Assembly (NCBI GenBank): GCA_963781025.1
Contig: CAWADU010000003.1
Span: 2,108,001 to 2,172,000, forward strand
Origin: Tardibacter sp963781025
Lineage (GTDB): Bacteria; Pseudomonadota; Alphaproteobacteria; Sphingomonadales; Sphingomonadaceae
Length of the DNA stretch: 64,000 nt
Direction: 5' to 3'
Shown: positions 18,498 through 26,362 of the stretch, one piece after another
How the letters are laid out: each line of letters opens with the position of its first letter
Numbering within the stretch: position 1 is the first letter of the stretch
Program-made: the position numbers and the translations under genes
Notes under the pieces: generated by a model
Told to the model about the DNA's origin: nothing
Database searches by the model: none
What the model saw: only the letters and a program-made list of their open reading frames with translations

Positions 18498-18968
18498 ATG
18501 ACCAACCTGTTGCATGATCTGCTTGATCCGCACGCGATAGCGACCGATCTCGCCGCGCGGAACAAGAAGCAGTTGTTTCGAGAGCTCGGCGACCGTTTCG
18601 CACCTGCGGTGGAGTGCAGCCCCGATGCCATAAGCGAAGTGCTGACCGAGCGGGAACGCCTTGGTTCCACGGGATTTGGCGGCGGCGTGGCGATCCCCCA
18701 TGGCAAGCTGGAAGGGCTGAGATCCGTACGGGCATTCCTGGTGGTGATGTCCGACCCCATCGATTACGGCGCCATCGATGATCTGCCGGTCGACATCATC
18801 GTGCTGCTGCTTTCGCCACGGGACGCAGGCACGGAACATTTGAAGGCGTTGGCGCAAGTGAGCCGGGCGCTGCGTGATCGCGACTTCCTTGCCAAATTGA
18901 GGGGGGCCGGGTCACCGGATGCTATTTACGCGCTGATCACCACTTATAAAGCGCGGGATGCCGCGTAA
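18498..18968 (+). CDS. ptsN: Nitrogen-regulatory PTS EIIA protein
   Basis: EIIA-Ntr phosphocarrier of the regulatory phosphotransferase system, which links nitrogen and carbon state to potassium uptake and stress responses. The 156-residue protein has the phosphoryl-accepting histidine in GVAIPHGKLEGL (near residue 68) and the normal mannitol/fructose EIIA fold length. The ATG at 18498 has only a weak upstream site. The next gene begins 11 bases before its stop, so expression is coupled. Confidence 0.93.
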   Translation: MTNLLHDLLDPHAIATDLAARNKKQLFRELGDRFAPAVECSPDAISEVLTERERLGSTGFGGGVAIPHGKLEGLRSVRAFLVVMSDPIDYGAIDDLPVDIIVLLLSPRDAGTEHLKALAQVSRALRDRDFLAKLRGAGSPDAIYALITTYKARDAA

Positions 18969-19272
18969 GCGCGCCCCGACCTTGGCGGAACGTCGCGAGA
19001 CGTTGCGCCGCCGCGTCCTCTATCCGGCTTATCTTTTATTCATGCGGCGTCGATTTCGATGCCGTCTCGTTGAAATCAGCGAACATGGTATATGCGTGAC
19101 AGGGGCTCCCATCTTGAGATCGGGGACGCCGGTCGTGATCGAAACGCTTTTGCTGGGGCGCCGCGCCGGTGTGGTCGCGCATCGCACCGGCATCAGGCTG
19201 GGTGTGGCACTGTTCGGAGCGCCGCTGCGCCACAGCGGCAAACAGGCCGAAAGTGAAACGGATGACGACTGA
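18958..19272 (+). CDS. Small PilZ-like domain protein
   Basis: A 104-residue soluble protein with a basic start (RRETLRRR), a beta-rich middle and the segment VEISEHGICV, which resembles the (D/N)xSxxG motif of PilZ c-di-GMP receptors but with glutamate in the first position. The paired arginines before it could supply the RxxxR part. I therefore call it PilZ-like and leave c-di-GMP binding open. It overlaps ptsN by 11 bases and the following thioesterase gene by 11 bases, placing it inside a tightly packed operon. Confidence 0.55.
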   Translation: MPRKRAPTLAERRETLRRRVLYPAYLLFMRRRFRCRLVEISEHGICVTGAPILRSGTPVVIETLLLGRRAGVVAHRTGIRLGVALFGAPLRHSGKQAESETDDD

Positions 19273-19721
19273 ATCCGGCGCGGAGGCACATTATCGCGCG
19301 CTCGAATTCGCTCTATGCGGCCGCGCCGATCAACCGACTGTTCAATTCCACATTGCGCATCTCCGGCAGTGGAACCGCGGTCATCGATTTCGTCGTCGAG
19401 GACAAACACTATCACGCCGCAGGCGCGGCGCACGGCACCGTTTATTTCAAGATGCTCGACGATGCCGCCTTCTACGCCGCCAATAGCATGGTGACGGACA
19501 TGTTCGTGCTTACCACTGCCTTCAATCTTCTTCTCACCCGGCCGATGAAACCGGGCCCCGCCCGGGCCGAGGGACGATGGATCAATGGGCAGCGGCGCGT
19601 TCTGGTCGCCGAGGCGCACATTGTGAACTCAAGCGGCGAAGAGGTGGCGCGGGGCACGGGCACCTTCATGCGTTCGCGCATCCCCCTGTCATCCTTGCCC
19701 GGCTACAGCAACCAGGCATGA
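19262..19721 (+). pseudogene. PaaI/YdiI-type hotdog thioesterase, apparent single-base frameshift
   Basis: Acyl-CoA thioesterase of the hotdog fold. The start MTTESGAEAHYRALE lies in one frame from 19262; the rest, SLYAAAPINRLFNSTLRISGSG and then HYHAAGAAHGTVYFKMLDDAA, is one frame over and runs to 19721. Removing one T from GAATTC at 19304-19309 fuses them into a normal protein of about 152 residues. Without the correction a shorter product from the ATG at 19353 would lack the first strand. The HGTVYFKMLDDAAFYA segment is the usual active-site region. The lesion type is the same as in dnaQ, so a base-calling error is suspected. The stop overlaps the DUF1491 start. Confidence 0.75.
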
Positions 19722-20062
19722 CGGCCGCCCGGCTCGCGACGGGCGTTCGCGTTTCGGCGCTGGTCAGGCGGGTCAATGCCGAAGGCGGACATGCAACGAT
19801 CATCAAAAAGGGCGATCCCACCGCCGGCGCGGTGATTTTGAACCTGTGCGAAAGGGGCGCAAATCCGCGCCTTTACGAGCGGGTGCTGGATGAAAGGGGC
19901 GGCTATCAGTGGCGCCGGATTGGCCTCAATCTCGCCGAAGATCCTTTGAAAATGGCCGAATTCCTGGAACGGCGTTACCGGATCGACCCCGATCTGTGGG
20001 TAGTCGAACTGGATATCGTAGCGCCGGAACGTTTCATCGACAAATCGTTCATAAGTGGTTGA
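19718..20062 (+). CDS. DUF1491 family protein
   Basis: A 114-residue protein starting MTAARLATGVRVSALVRRVNAEGG, which I recognise as the alphaproteobacterial DUF1491 family; the role is unknown. It has no signal peptide or membrane segment, and the C-terminal RYRIDPDLWVVELD segment is the most conserved part I recall. The ATG overlaps the thioesterase stop (ATGA), so it ends the ptsN-PilZ-thioesterase-DUF1491 unit. Confidence 0.85.
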   Translation: MTAARLATGVRVSALVRRVNAEGGHATIIKKGDPTAGAVILNLCERGANPRLYERVLDERGGYQWRRIGLNLAEDPLKMAEFLERRYRIDPDLWVVELDIVAPERFIDKSFISG

Positions 20063-20219
20063 CTATCTTGTGCGGTGCGGCGAAAGCCCATCCTCCATTG
20101 TCGGTCATGGGCTTGGCGCCGTGTTGTTTTCGCCGCCATGATAAGACGTGAGACACGGCCCGGGCTCTCCTGTTTCTAGCCCAGCGTTCGCCGGTTTTGC
20201 GCACAAGGTGGGGTTATGA

Positions 20220-20876
20220 ATGTTCGTTGGCTTGCGCGCCGCGTTTGTGGCGCTTGCTGGCATGGCGCTTGTCGCCGCGTCCAATGCCGTTCCGGCAGAA
20301 CCGGTAGCCATCTCGGCACCCAGGGCGCCTCAGCCAGATCGCAGCTACGCATTCACGCTGGATGGCTCGCAACCATCCGCCTCCCGGGCAGTTGACGCCC
20401 ATCTGGCTTATGACTTCTCTTCTAAACTCGACGAAGTCTCCGATACGACTCCTGTCGCCGCCGCCGGCTCGCTGAAGGCTTTGGTCAGCGCCACGCCGGT
20501 CGAAACCACCGGCCTCGACCCCGAACTTCGGTGCCTTGCCACGGCGGTTTACTTCGAATCGAAGGGCGAACCGCTCGAAGGCCAGCTCGCCGTCGCACAG
20601 GTCATCCTCAATCGCGTCGAATCCCGCCGCTTCGCCGACAGCATTTGCGGCGTGGTCAATCAGCCCAAACAGTTTTCCTTTGCCAAGAAGGCTCACATTC
20701 GCAAGCAATCGGATGGCTGGCGCACCGCGGTGGCCATAGCGCAGATTGCGCGCGACGACCGCTGGCAGGAGATCGCGCCGGACGCGCTTTTCTTCCACGC
20801 CAATTATGTCGCCCCGTCATGGCGGCAGAGCCGCGAAAAGGTGAGCCAGGTCGGAGCGCACATCTTTTACCGCTGA
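20220..20876 (+). CDS. SleB-type cell wall hydrolase
   Basis: Exported peptidoglycan hydrolase of the Hydrolase_2/SleB family. Residues 1-25 form a signal peptide (hydrophobic stretch ending SNAVPAEP). A proline/alanine-rich linker follows, then the catalytic domain from about residue 100 with CLATAVYFESKGEPLEGQLAVAQV, where the glutamate after YF is the expected catalytic acid, and ending PDALFFHANYVAPSWR. The C-terminus is unusual only in that its last codons are repeated just after the stop (see the duplication). The product probably acts in wall remodelling in the periplasm. Confidence 0.85.
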   Translation: MFVGLRAAFVALAGMALVAASNAVPAEPVAISAPRAPQPDRSYAFTLDGSQPSASRAVDAHLAYDFSSKLDEVSDTTPVAAAGSLKALVSATPVETTGLDPELRCLATAVYFESKGEPLEGQLAVAQVILNRVESRRFADSICGVVNQPKQFSFAKKAHIRKQSDGWRTAVAIAQIARDDRWQEIAPDALFFHANYVAPSWRQSREKVSQVGAHIFYR

Positions 20877-20887
20877 TTTACCGCTGA
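20866..20887. repeat. 11-bp tandem duplication across the hydrolase stop codon
   Basis: TTTACCGCTGA occurs twice head to tail (20866-20876 and 20877-20887). The first copy contains the stop codon of the wall hydrolase, so the protein is unaffected. It looks like a recent slippage duplication. Confidence 0.7.
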
Positions 20888-20893
20888 TATCGA

Positions 20894-20910
20894 CCCGCGC
20901 TGGCCGCGGG
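20894..20910. terminator. GC hairpin between converging genes
   Basis: CCCGCG-CTGGC-CGCGGG forms a 6-bp all-GC stem with a 5-base loop, between the wall hydrolase and the converging SnoaL-like gene. It has no T-run but is well placed to separate core from catabolic transcription. Confidence 0.4.
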
Positions 20911-20926
20911 GTTCTGTTCCAATGGT

Positions 20927-21340
20927 TCAGCCTCGGCAGTTCTCGACGACCATGTGCGTGTCGAAATAATAGGGGATGATCTCGACGATCTTGTCGTCTT
21001 CGAAACGAAAAGTCTCCGCGATCTCCAGGTTGAGCCGCCGGTTGGTGGCCCGGGATGTGACCCGAAGGCTGACAAGACCCACCGCGTGATCGTCGCCTAC
21101 CGTGATCGCCCGCAGCGTAAGCTCAGGATCGGCCCAGAATTCCATTACCTTGACGAACAGATCCTGCAATGCGCTGCGGCCGGTATAGCGGCCGCCATAT
21201 GGCAGGCTATCGGCCTCGGTAATCACCAGATCGTCACTGAGAAAATGTTCGGCGCCCGCCCAGTCGCCAATGCCGGTAAGGCTGTACAGCTTTTCCACAA
21301 TGGCGCCCAGTTCCTGGTCCCGCGTCTTCTCTTCGGTCAT
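20927..21340 (-). CDS. SnoaL-like (NTF2-fold) protein
   Basis: A 137-residue protein of the NTF2/SnoaL fold, a group that includes small isomerases, dehydratases and dioxygenase beta subunits. Visible features are the helix LYSLTGIGDWAGAEHFLSDDLVIT and the strand-rich C-terminal half ending in FRFEDDKIVEIIPYYFD. The ATG at 21340 has AGGAAAGGACC upstream. It lies directly downstream of the TonB receptor gene on the same strand and is the left end of the catabolic region. The activity cannot be inferred; other SnoaL-like genes here sit beside oxygenases. Confidence 0.75.
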   Translation of the reverse strand: MTEEKTRDQELGAIVEKLYSLTGIGDWAGAEHFLSDDLVITEADSLPYGGRYTGRSALQDLFVKVMEFWADPELTLRAITVGDDHAVGLVSLRVTSRATNRRLNLEIAETFRFEDDKIVEIIPYYFDTHMVVENCRG

Positions 21341-21393
21341 CCTGGTCCTTTCCTGGGGCGGTGGGGGAAGCAACGCGTCCCCCACCGGGCCGC

Positions 21394-23922
21394 TCAATAT
21401 CTGAAGCTCACCTGCAACTGCACCGTGCGGGGCAGCGTCGCAAAGCCGAGCTGATCGGCATGGACCCCGGTGATCCCGCCGGAAGCGCTTCCGGTCGATG
21501 GACCATCGACCACGCCGGTCACATAAAAGCGGTTGGTCAGGTTTTTGCCGAGCACCGCCACCTCCCAACGATCGTCCTCGCTGCCCACCCGGATGCTGGC
21601 GTCGAGACTGATGTAGGATCCCTGGTGCGAATCCGGATTGCCGAAGCCCGAAGCCAGATAGTCGTCGCTGTAGCGCGCATCGGCGCCGATGCCGAACTTG
21701 AGCCCATCGGTGATCGGGGTGTCATAGCTCGCGCCCAGGGTTGCCGTCCATTTAGGCGCCATGGAAAGCGTCTGCCCGCTCAGGTTCTGGCGGGTGAAGG
21801 TGCCGACAACCACGTTGCAACCCTCAGCCTGAGTTTGACCCGCGTAGCAGGGCGCATCGGGGAATTTGGTATAGCGGGCGCGGTTGTAATTGACCGAGCC
21901 GTGCAGATTCAGCCCCTCGACCGCCTGAGGCGCATACTCGAACTCGACCTCCGCGCCCTTGGTCCGCGCATCCGCCGTCAGCGTCTGAAAGGCGAAGATC
22001 GGCGAGTTGAAGAAGTCGACCTGCAGGTTCCTGTAGCCATAGGTATAGAGACCGACATTGAAGCGGAGCTGGCGGTCCAGCAGCGTCGTCTTGATGCCCA
22101 CTTCAAATCCGCGCGCCTTTTCGGGGTCGAAGGTCAAATCGTCAAGCGGCGTCGCTGAAAATCCGCTGTTGATGCCGCCGTTGGAAAAGCCGCCGGACTT
22201 GTACGCGGTCTTGAACGCGCCATAGACTAGGATTTCGCTGGTCGGTTTCCAGGTGAGCGTCGCTTCGGGCGACCAATTGTTGAACGACTGGTTGGCCGTG
22301 ATGAAGCCAAGGCCGTCGGGCGAGTTCTCCGGCCGGAAAATGGCCGTCAATGCCGCGTTGTTGTAGGGTTGTGTGAAAAAGCTGTCCTTGGTTTCGTGCG
22401 TGTAGCGAACGCCCGCAGCCGCTTCGAGCGTCGGCACCACCTGCCAGATCACCTGGCCGAACCCGGCGATGGTCTCGCCATCGGTGGCGGAGCGCTTGGT
22501 CGTCGCCAGATAGCGGTTTTCGGCGGACTGGGTGGAATCCTCGACACTCGGAAACATGATCCACTGGCCGAACTTGCGCTTCGTCTTCTGATAGAGAGCG
22601 CCGATCATCAGGTTGACCGGACCGTCATAATGGGTGAGCGCGCGCAGTTCCGAGGAAAAGGCGTGCCAGGTGGAGTTCTCGGTCGCCCAGGTGCCGTTGC
22701 TGCTCGACTGGAAGTCGCAAGCGCACGCCCAGCGGTTGTTGTTCCAGTTGTAATTGGTGACAGAGGTGATGGTGACCGCATCCAGTTCGTAATTGACCGT
22801 CCCCGTCACCGCATAGGATTTGTAGCGGTTGTAAAGCTGACCGTCCTGCTTCGAGAAGGGAAAATTGGGCGCGATGTCTGCGGGGATATTGTTCTGGTGG
22901 GTAACAAAATGGTCCTGGCATGCAAAACCGGTCAGTTGGCTGGCACCGCCGGGGCAATTGAAGGCGACATAGTTCCACGATGAATTGTTGACCTTGTTGT
23001 AATCCGCCGAAGCCTTCAGTGTCGCGGTCAGCTGATCGGTCGGCGTCCATTTCAGCGTGACGCGGCCCAGCAATTCCTTTTCGCCCGGCTCGTTGCGCGG
23101 CGCCGGCGCGGCGAAATGCGGGGTCACGGTGCTGGTTGCCAGGTCAACAGTGCTGTAGGTGACCGGATCGGCCACATTGCGGAAATAGCCGCCCCACATC
23201 TTCGATCCGCGCACGGCTACCCGAACGCCCAGCGTGTCGCTCAAGGGGCCGGAGCCAACCAGCTCGACCTGTGCCTGCTCGGATTTGAACTCATAGGCCG
23301 CCCTCGCCTTGAACTCTGGCGTGTCGCCGGGGTCGGCCGTGGTGATCGAGATCACGCCGGCGGTGGCGTTCTTGCCGAAGAACAGTGCCTGCGGGCCTTT
23401 CAGGATTTCAAGGCGCGCGAGGTCGAAAAAACCTTCCTGAATGATGCGGCCCTGGCCGTAATAGACGCCGTCGACAACCACCGCGACCGACTGCTCGATG
23501 CCGATCGAGGTGGATGACGAGCCGATGCCGCGCAGCGTCAGCTGGGCGCCCGATCCGTTGGAGGCGCGCCCGACGGTGAAGTTGGGCGTCCGTGCTGCCA
23601 CCTTCTCCAGGCTGGTCAGATCCTGTCGCTGAATCTGCGCAGCGGAAAGCGCTGTTACCGAAACCGGAATGGTCTGGACGCTCTCCTCGCGCTTGCGGGC
23701 CGTGACGACGATGTCTTCGATGCCGCCTTGCGCTGCCGCTGGTGCGGCTTCGGGCGCTGCGGGTTCGGGCGTTTCAGCTGGCGCCGCTACCGGCGGGGAC
23801 GTTTCGGCTGATGGCGGCGCCTCGTCCTGCGCTTGCGCCTGGGTCGACGCGACCAAGATGACGAGCAGTGCCGACAGGCTGGCCCCTGACTTCAGCCCTT
23901 GGCGGGTGTGCAATGTGTTCAT
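21394..23922 (-). CDS. TonB-dependent outer-membrane receptor 1
   Basis: Outer-membrane beta-barrel for energised uptake, of the class sphingomonads use for hydrophobic organic substrates. The 842-residue protein has a signal peptide (to about residue 32), a long Ala/Pro/Glu-rich stretch, a TonB-box-like IEDIVVTARKR (68-78), a plug domain (LRGIGSSS, LEILKGPQALFFGKNATAGVI) and a barrel ending in LQVSFRY with a terminal aromatic. The ATG at 23922 has GGGAGGGA upstream. A 25-base inverted repeat lies 18 bases before the start. No iron-siderophore genes are nearby, so a carbon substrate is favoured (inference). Confidence 0.92.
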   Translation of the reverse strand: MNTLHTRQGLKSGASLSALLVILVASTQAQAQDEAPPSAETSPPVAAPAETPEPAAPEAAPAAAQGGIEDIVVTARKREESVQTIPVSVTALSAAQIQRQDLTSLEKVAARTPNFTVGRASNGSGAQLTLRGIGSSSTSIGIEQSVAVVVDGVYYGQGRIIQEGFFDLARLEILKGPQALFFGKNATAGVISITTADPGDTPEFKARAAYEFKSEQAQVELVGSGPLSDTLGVRVAVRGSKMWGGYFRNVADPVTYSTVDLATSTVTPHFAAPAPRNEPGEKELLGRVTLKWTPTDQLTATLKASADYNKVNNSSWNYVAFNCPGGASQLTGFACQDHFVTHQNNIPADIAPNFPFSKQDGQLYNRYKSYAVTGTVNYELDAVTITSVTNYNWNNNRWACACDFQSSSNGTWATENSTWHAFSSELRALTHYDGPVNLMIGALYQKTKRKFGQWIMFPSVEDSTQSAENRYLATTKRSATDGETIAGFGQVIWQVVPTLEAAAGVRYTHETKDSFFTQPYNNAALTAIFRPENSPDGLGFITANQSFNNWSPEATLTWKPTSEILVYGAFKTAYKSGGFSNGGINSGFSATPLDDLTFDPEKARGFEVGIKTTLLDRQLRFNVGLYTYGYRNLQVDFFNSPIFAFQTLTADARTKGAEVEFEYAPQAVEGLNLHGSVNYNRARYTKFPDAPCYAGQTQAEGCNVVVGTFTRQNLSGQTLSMAPKWTATLGASYDTPITDGLKFGIGADARYSDDYLASGFGNPDSHQGSYISLDASIRVGSEDDRWEVAVLGKNLTNRFYVTGVVDGPSTGSASGGITGVHADQLGFATLPRTVQLQVSFRY

Positions 23923-23939
23923 CTCGATCCCTCCCGTTG

Positions 23940-23964
23940 GGTTCCGATTGCTGTGATCGGAACC
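23940..23964. promoter_or_regulatory. Perfect inverted repeat before TonB receptor 1
   Basis: GGTTCCGAT (23940-23948) and ATCGGAACC (23956-23964) are exact 9-bp complements with a 7-base centre, ending 18 bases before the receptor start. It could be a repressor operator or an mRNA leader hairpin close to the ribosome site. Confidence 0.55.
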
Positions 23965-24159
23965 AATGCTTTGCCGCCAACTGGATGTGGCGCTTTTAGA
24001 TTTTCGCTCTTGGTCGGCAATAATTCCGGTCCTGGCGTGCGACACATTGCTTGCACGCTACTTGTCGGATCCTGCTTCCCATGGCCCTAGAGGCCTTTTT
24101 TATACTATTTTAATGAGCCCCATTGAGCCTGCACGTTTAGCTAGGTTGGCAAGACCGTT

Positions 24160-24573
24160 TCAGCCGCGATGGATGTTGCGGAAGCGGCGGCTGCTGAACA
24201 GCCAGCGGCCGTTTTGCTTGACGACGATATCGTCATAGGTGCCGCGATCGCGCTTGGTATTGCCTTGCGCGTCATCGTACACCTCGGATGTATAGGATCG
24301 GACAACGGCGACATCGTCGTCGATCACGATCGAACCGGGCGTCGCGACGAAGATAACGCCGGGAAACTGCGCCATCGCGGTCGTCCACGTCTCCACGATG
24401 GTGGCGCGTCCGTGGACGGTACCGAATTCGGGATAGTCGGGCATGCTCCAGGTCGAATTCTCGGCCCAGCAGGCGCCCCATGCCTCGGCGTCACACCGGT
24501 TGACGGCATCCGCATAGGCGTCCAGCAGCTCGCGTATCGCCAGGCGGTCTTCGAACGGTCCCCGGAACGCCAT
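24160..24573 (-). CDS. SnoaL-like (NTF2-fold) protein
   Basis: A 137-residue NTF2-fold protein (MAFRGPFEDRLAIRELLDAYADAVNRCDAEAWGACWAED-like layout) with the typical helix pair, a central strand region (FPGVIFVATPG, AVVRSYTSEVY) and the C-terminal NGRWLFSSRRF. The arrangement resembles SnoaL_4-type proteins often encoded beside Rieske oxygenases and SDRs. I chose the ATG at 24573; an upstream in-frame ATG at 24594 lacks a ribosome site. It lies between the ferredoxin gene and TonB receptor 1 on the same strand; the 237 bases after it hold the receptor promoter region. Confidence 0.75.
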   Translation of the reverse strand: MAFRGPFEDRLAIRELLDAYADAVNRCDAEAWGACWAENSTWSMPDYPEFGTVHGRATIVETWTTAMAQFPGVIFVATPGSIVIDDDVAVVRSYTSEVYDDAQGNTKRDRGTYDDIVVKQNGRWLFSSRRFRNIHRG

Positions 24574-24668
24574 GATCTCGCATCCTTCTCCCATCGCCGA
24601 CGGCGATTTTCGAAGGCTAGCCGGTTTCGCAGCACCCAGGGACTGCGCAAAGAGCTAGGGAAACCGTC

Positions 24669-25043
24669 TCAACCCGCCATGCGGACGGGCGCATGCTGGT
24701 GTCCGGGCTTTTCATCGGGGACGGCGACTTCGACCCAGCCGTCAGACACGCGGACCGGAAAGATCTTGAGCGGCTGATAGGTTCCGCCGATGCATTTTCC
24801 CGACGCCAGCTCGAACCGCGCGCCATGGAGCGGGCACATCACCGAACCGCGCCGGATTCGCCCGTCTGCGAGTTCCGAACTGGCATGCGTGCATTTGTTG
24901 ATGAGCGCATGGAGCTTGCCGTCGGTACGGCACACAAACACCGGCCAGCCATTGAAGGTCCCCGCTTCCACCCCGTTTTCGGCGATGTCGGCATCACGGG
25001 CTACGCGGTGATAGGTCTCGCTCAATGCTTCCCCCGCGCGCAT
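24669..25043 (-). CDS. Rieske-type [2Fe-2S] ferredoxin
   Basis: Small Rieske protein that passes electrons to an oxygenase component. The cluster ligands are clear: CTH near the middle and CPLH 16 residues later, with the surrounding NKCTHASSELADG and MCPLHGARFELASGKC. The C-terminus (YQPLKIFPVRVSDGWVEV) is that of BphF/NDO-type ferredoxins. The start is uncertain: ATG at 25043 or 25061, or a TTG at 25025 that has the best ribosome site (GGGGGA). It is the only ferredoxin in the window, while four oxygenase alpha subunits are present, so it may serve several of them. Confidence 0.88.
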   Translation of the reverse strand: MRAGEALSETYHRVARDADIAENGVEAGTFNGWPVFVCRTDGKLHALINKCTHASSELADGRIRRGSVMCPLHGARFELASGKCIGGTYQPLKIFPVRVSDGWVEVAVPDEKPGHQHAPVRMAG

Positions 25044-25209
25044 ATCTACGGACAACTGCATAGAGCGACGTTGGCGTTCGTCCGTCAAGGCCACAATCAG
25101 CCGAAGTGATAGGTGCGCGATCCGGGCAAAGCTCCGACTATGCGGCCGGAGTTTTCGACCGGCACAAGCGCCGGCCTATTCTGCGACCGATACTTTGTGG
25201 AAGGATGCC

Positions 25210-26343
25210 ATGGGCAGTCGCCCCGTTTCCAGCGAATCCGGCTGGCAACCCGATCCGGCGTTGCACCGCGCATTGCGCGTCTATGCCGACAAGCAGGAAA
25301 TCGCGAACAACCTCGCGCTGCACAGCCGGGGCGTCGATCGCAACGATTTCGATCTGTTGCGGTCCGCCTATCATCCGGACGCAGAGGTTTCCTATGGCAT
25401 GTTCAACGGGCCTGCCGCCGATATGGCCCGGTTTCTTACCGACAGCATGGCCGGCCAACCCGTAACGCTGCATCGCACGTCCAATATCTGGGTAAAGGTG
25501 AATGGCGACGAGGCCCGCTCGGAATCCTATGTCATCGCCTATCTGCGGACGCCCGCCGACCAGGGCTTCATGCAACGCATGATCGGCGGTCGCTATCTGG
25601 ACCGCCACCAACACCGTCATGGGCGGTGGGCGATCTCGCACCGCACTTATGTCATGGAATGCAACCTCAACCAGCCGGCGGCAGAGGTGGCGGGCGCGGT
25701 TTCGACCGATCTTGCCGGTTTTCTGCCGCACGGCGGCCAGGGGGCGGCCGATCCCGGACGCGCGTTGCTGGCGTCCGCCGCGGCGCGTTTTCAACCCAGG
25801 TCATTATCGGAAGGACGCGGCATGACGCATGGTCAGGCGGTCGACGTACACCAGCTTTTGGCGAAACAGGTCCTGCACGAATTGCTGATGGCCTATTGTC
25901 GGGGGACCGACCGTGCCGACACCGATCTTCTGGCATCGGTATTTCATCCCGATGCGACCGTCGTGACCGGGATTTTCAACGGACCCGCCAGCGAATTCGC
26001 GAAGTTCATTCCCGGACTGGTGCGCGGCTTCAAGAGCTGCTTCCACTCCGTCGCGAACGAGTGGTTCCAGATCGATGCCGATGGGGCGGTCGGGGAGAGC
26101 TACGTCATTGCCTTCATCACCCTGAGCGGCGAAGATGGTGATCGCGACGTAATCACCGGCGGCCGTTATCTGGACCAATTCGAACACCGCAACGGCGAAT
26201 GGAAGATCGCGCAGCGCACTTTCATTGCTGATTGGAACATCAACCAGCCTTCCACCCGCCAGGAAGACGGCATGTACGCGCAGCTCCCGACGCGTGGCGC
26301 GTTGCATCCGGCCGACCCGATCTATTCTTTCTGGCCGTCCTGA
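25210..26343 (+). CDS. Tandem SnoaL-like fusion protein (two NTF2-fold domains)
   Basis: A 377-residue protein with two paralogous SnoaL-like domains in one frame. Domain 1 covers about residues 25-155 (HPDAEVSYGMFNGPA, GGRYLDRHQ) and domain 2 about 215-345 (HPDATVVTGIFNGPA, GGRYLDQFEHRNGEWKIAQR). The same landmarks occur in each half in the same order. The linker contains an in-frame ATG at 25821 preceded by GGAAGGA, nearly the same ribosome site as the gene's own start (GGAAGGATGCC before 25210), so the second half may also be made alone. It lies directly before a Rieske oxygenase gene and probably supports its product's conversion. Confidence 0.78.
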   Translation: MGSRPVSSESGWQPDPALHRALRVYADKQEIANNLALHSRGVDRNDFDLLRSAYHPDAEVSYGMFNGPAADMARFLTDSMAGQPVTLHRTSNIWVKVNGDEARSESYVIAYLRTPADQGFMQRMIGGRYLDRHQHRHGRWAISHRTYVMECNLNQPAAEVAGAVSTDLAGFLPHGGQGAADPGRALLASAAARFQPRSLSEGRGMTHGQAVDVHQLLAKQVLHELLMAYCRGTDRADTDLLASVFHPDATVVTGIFNGPASEFAKFIPGLVRGFKSCFHSVANEWFQIDADGAVGESYVIAFITLSGEDGDRDVITGGRYLDQFEHRNGEWKIAQRTFIADWNINQPSTRQEDGMYAQLPTRGALHPADPIYSFWPS

Positions 26344-26362
26344 TCGGGCCAGGGGAACTCAT

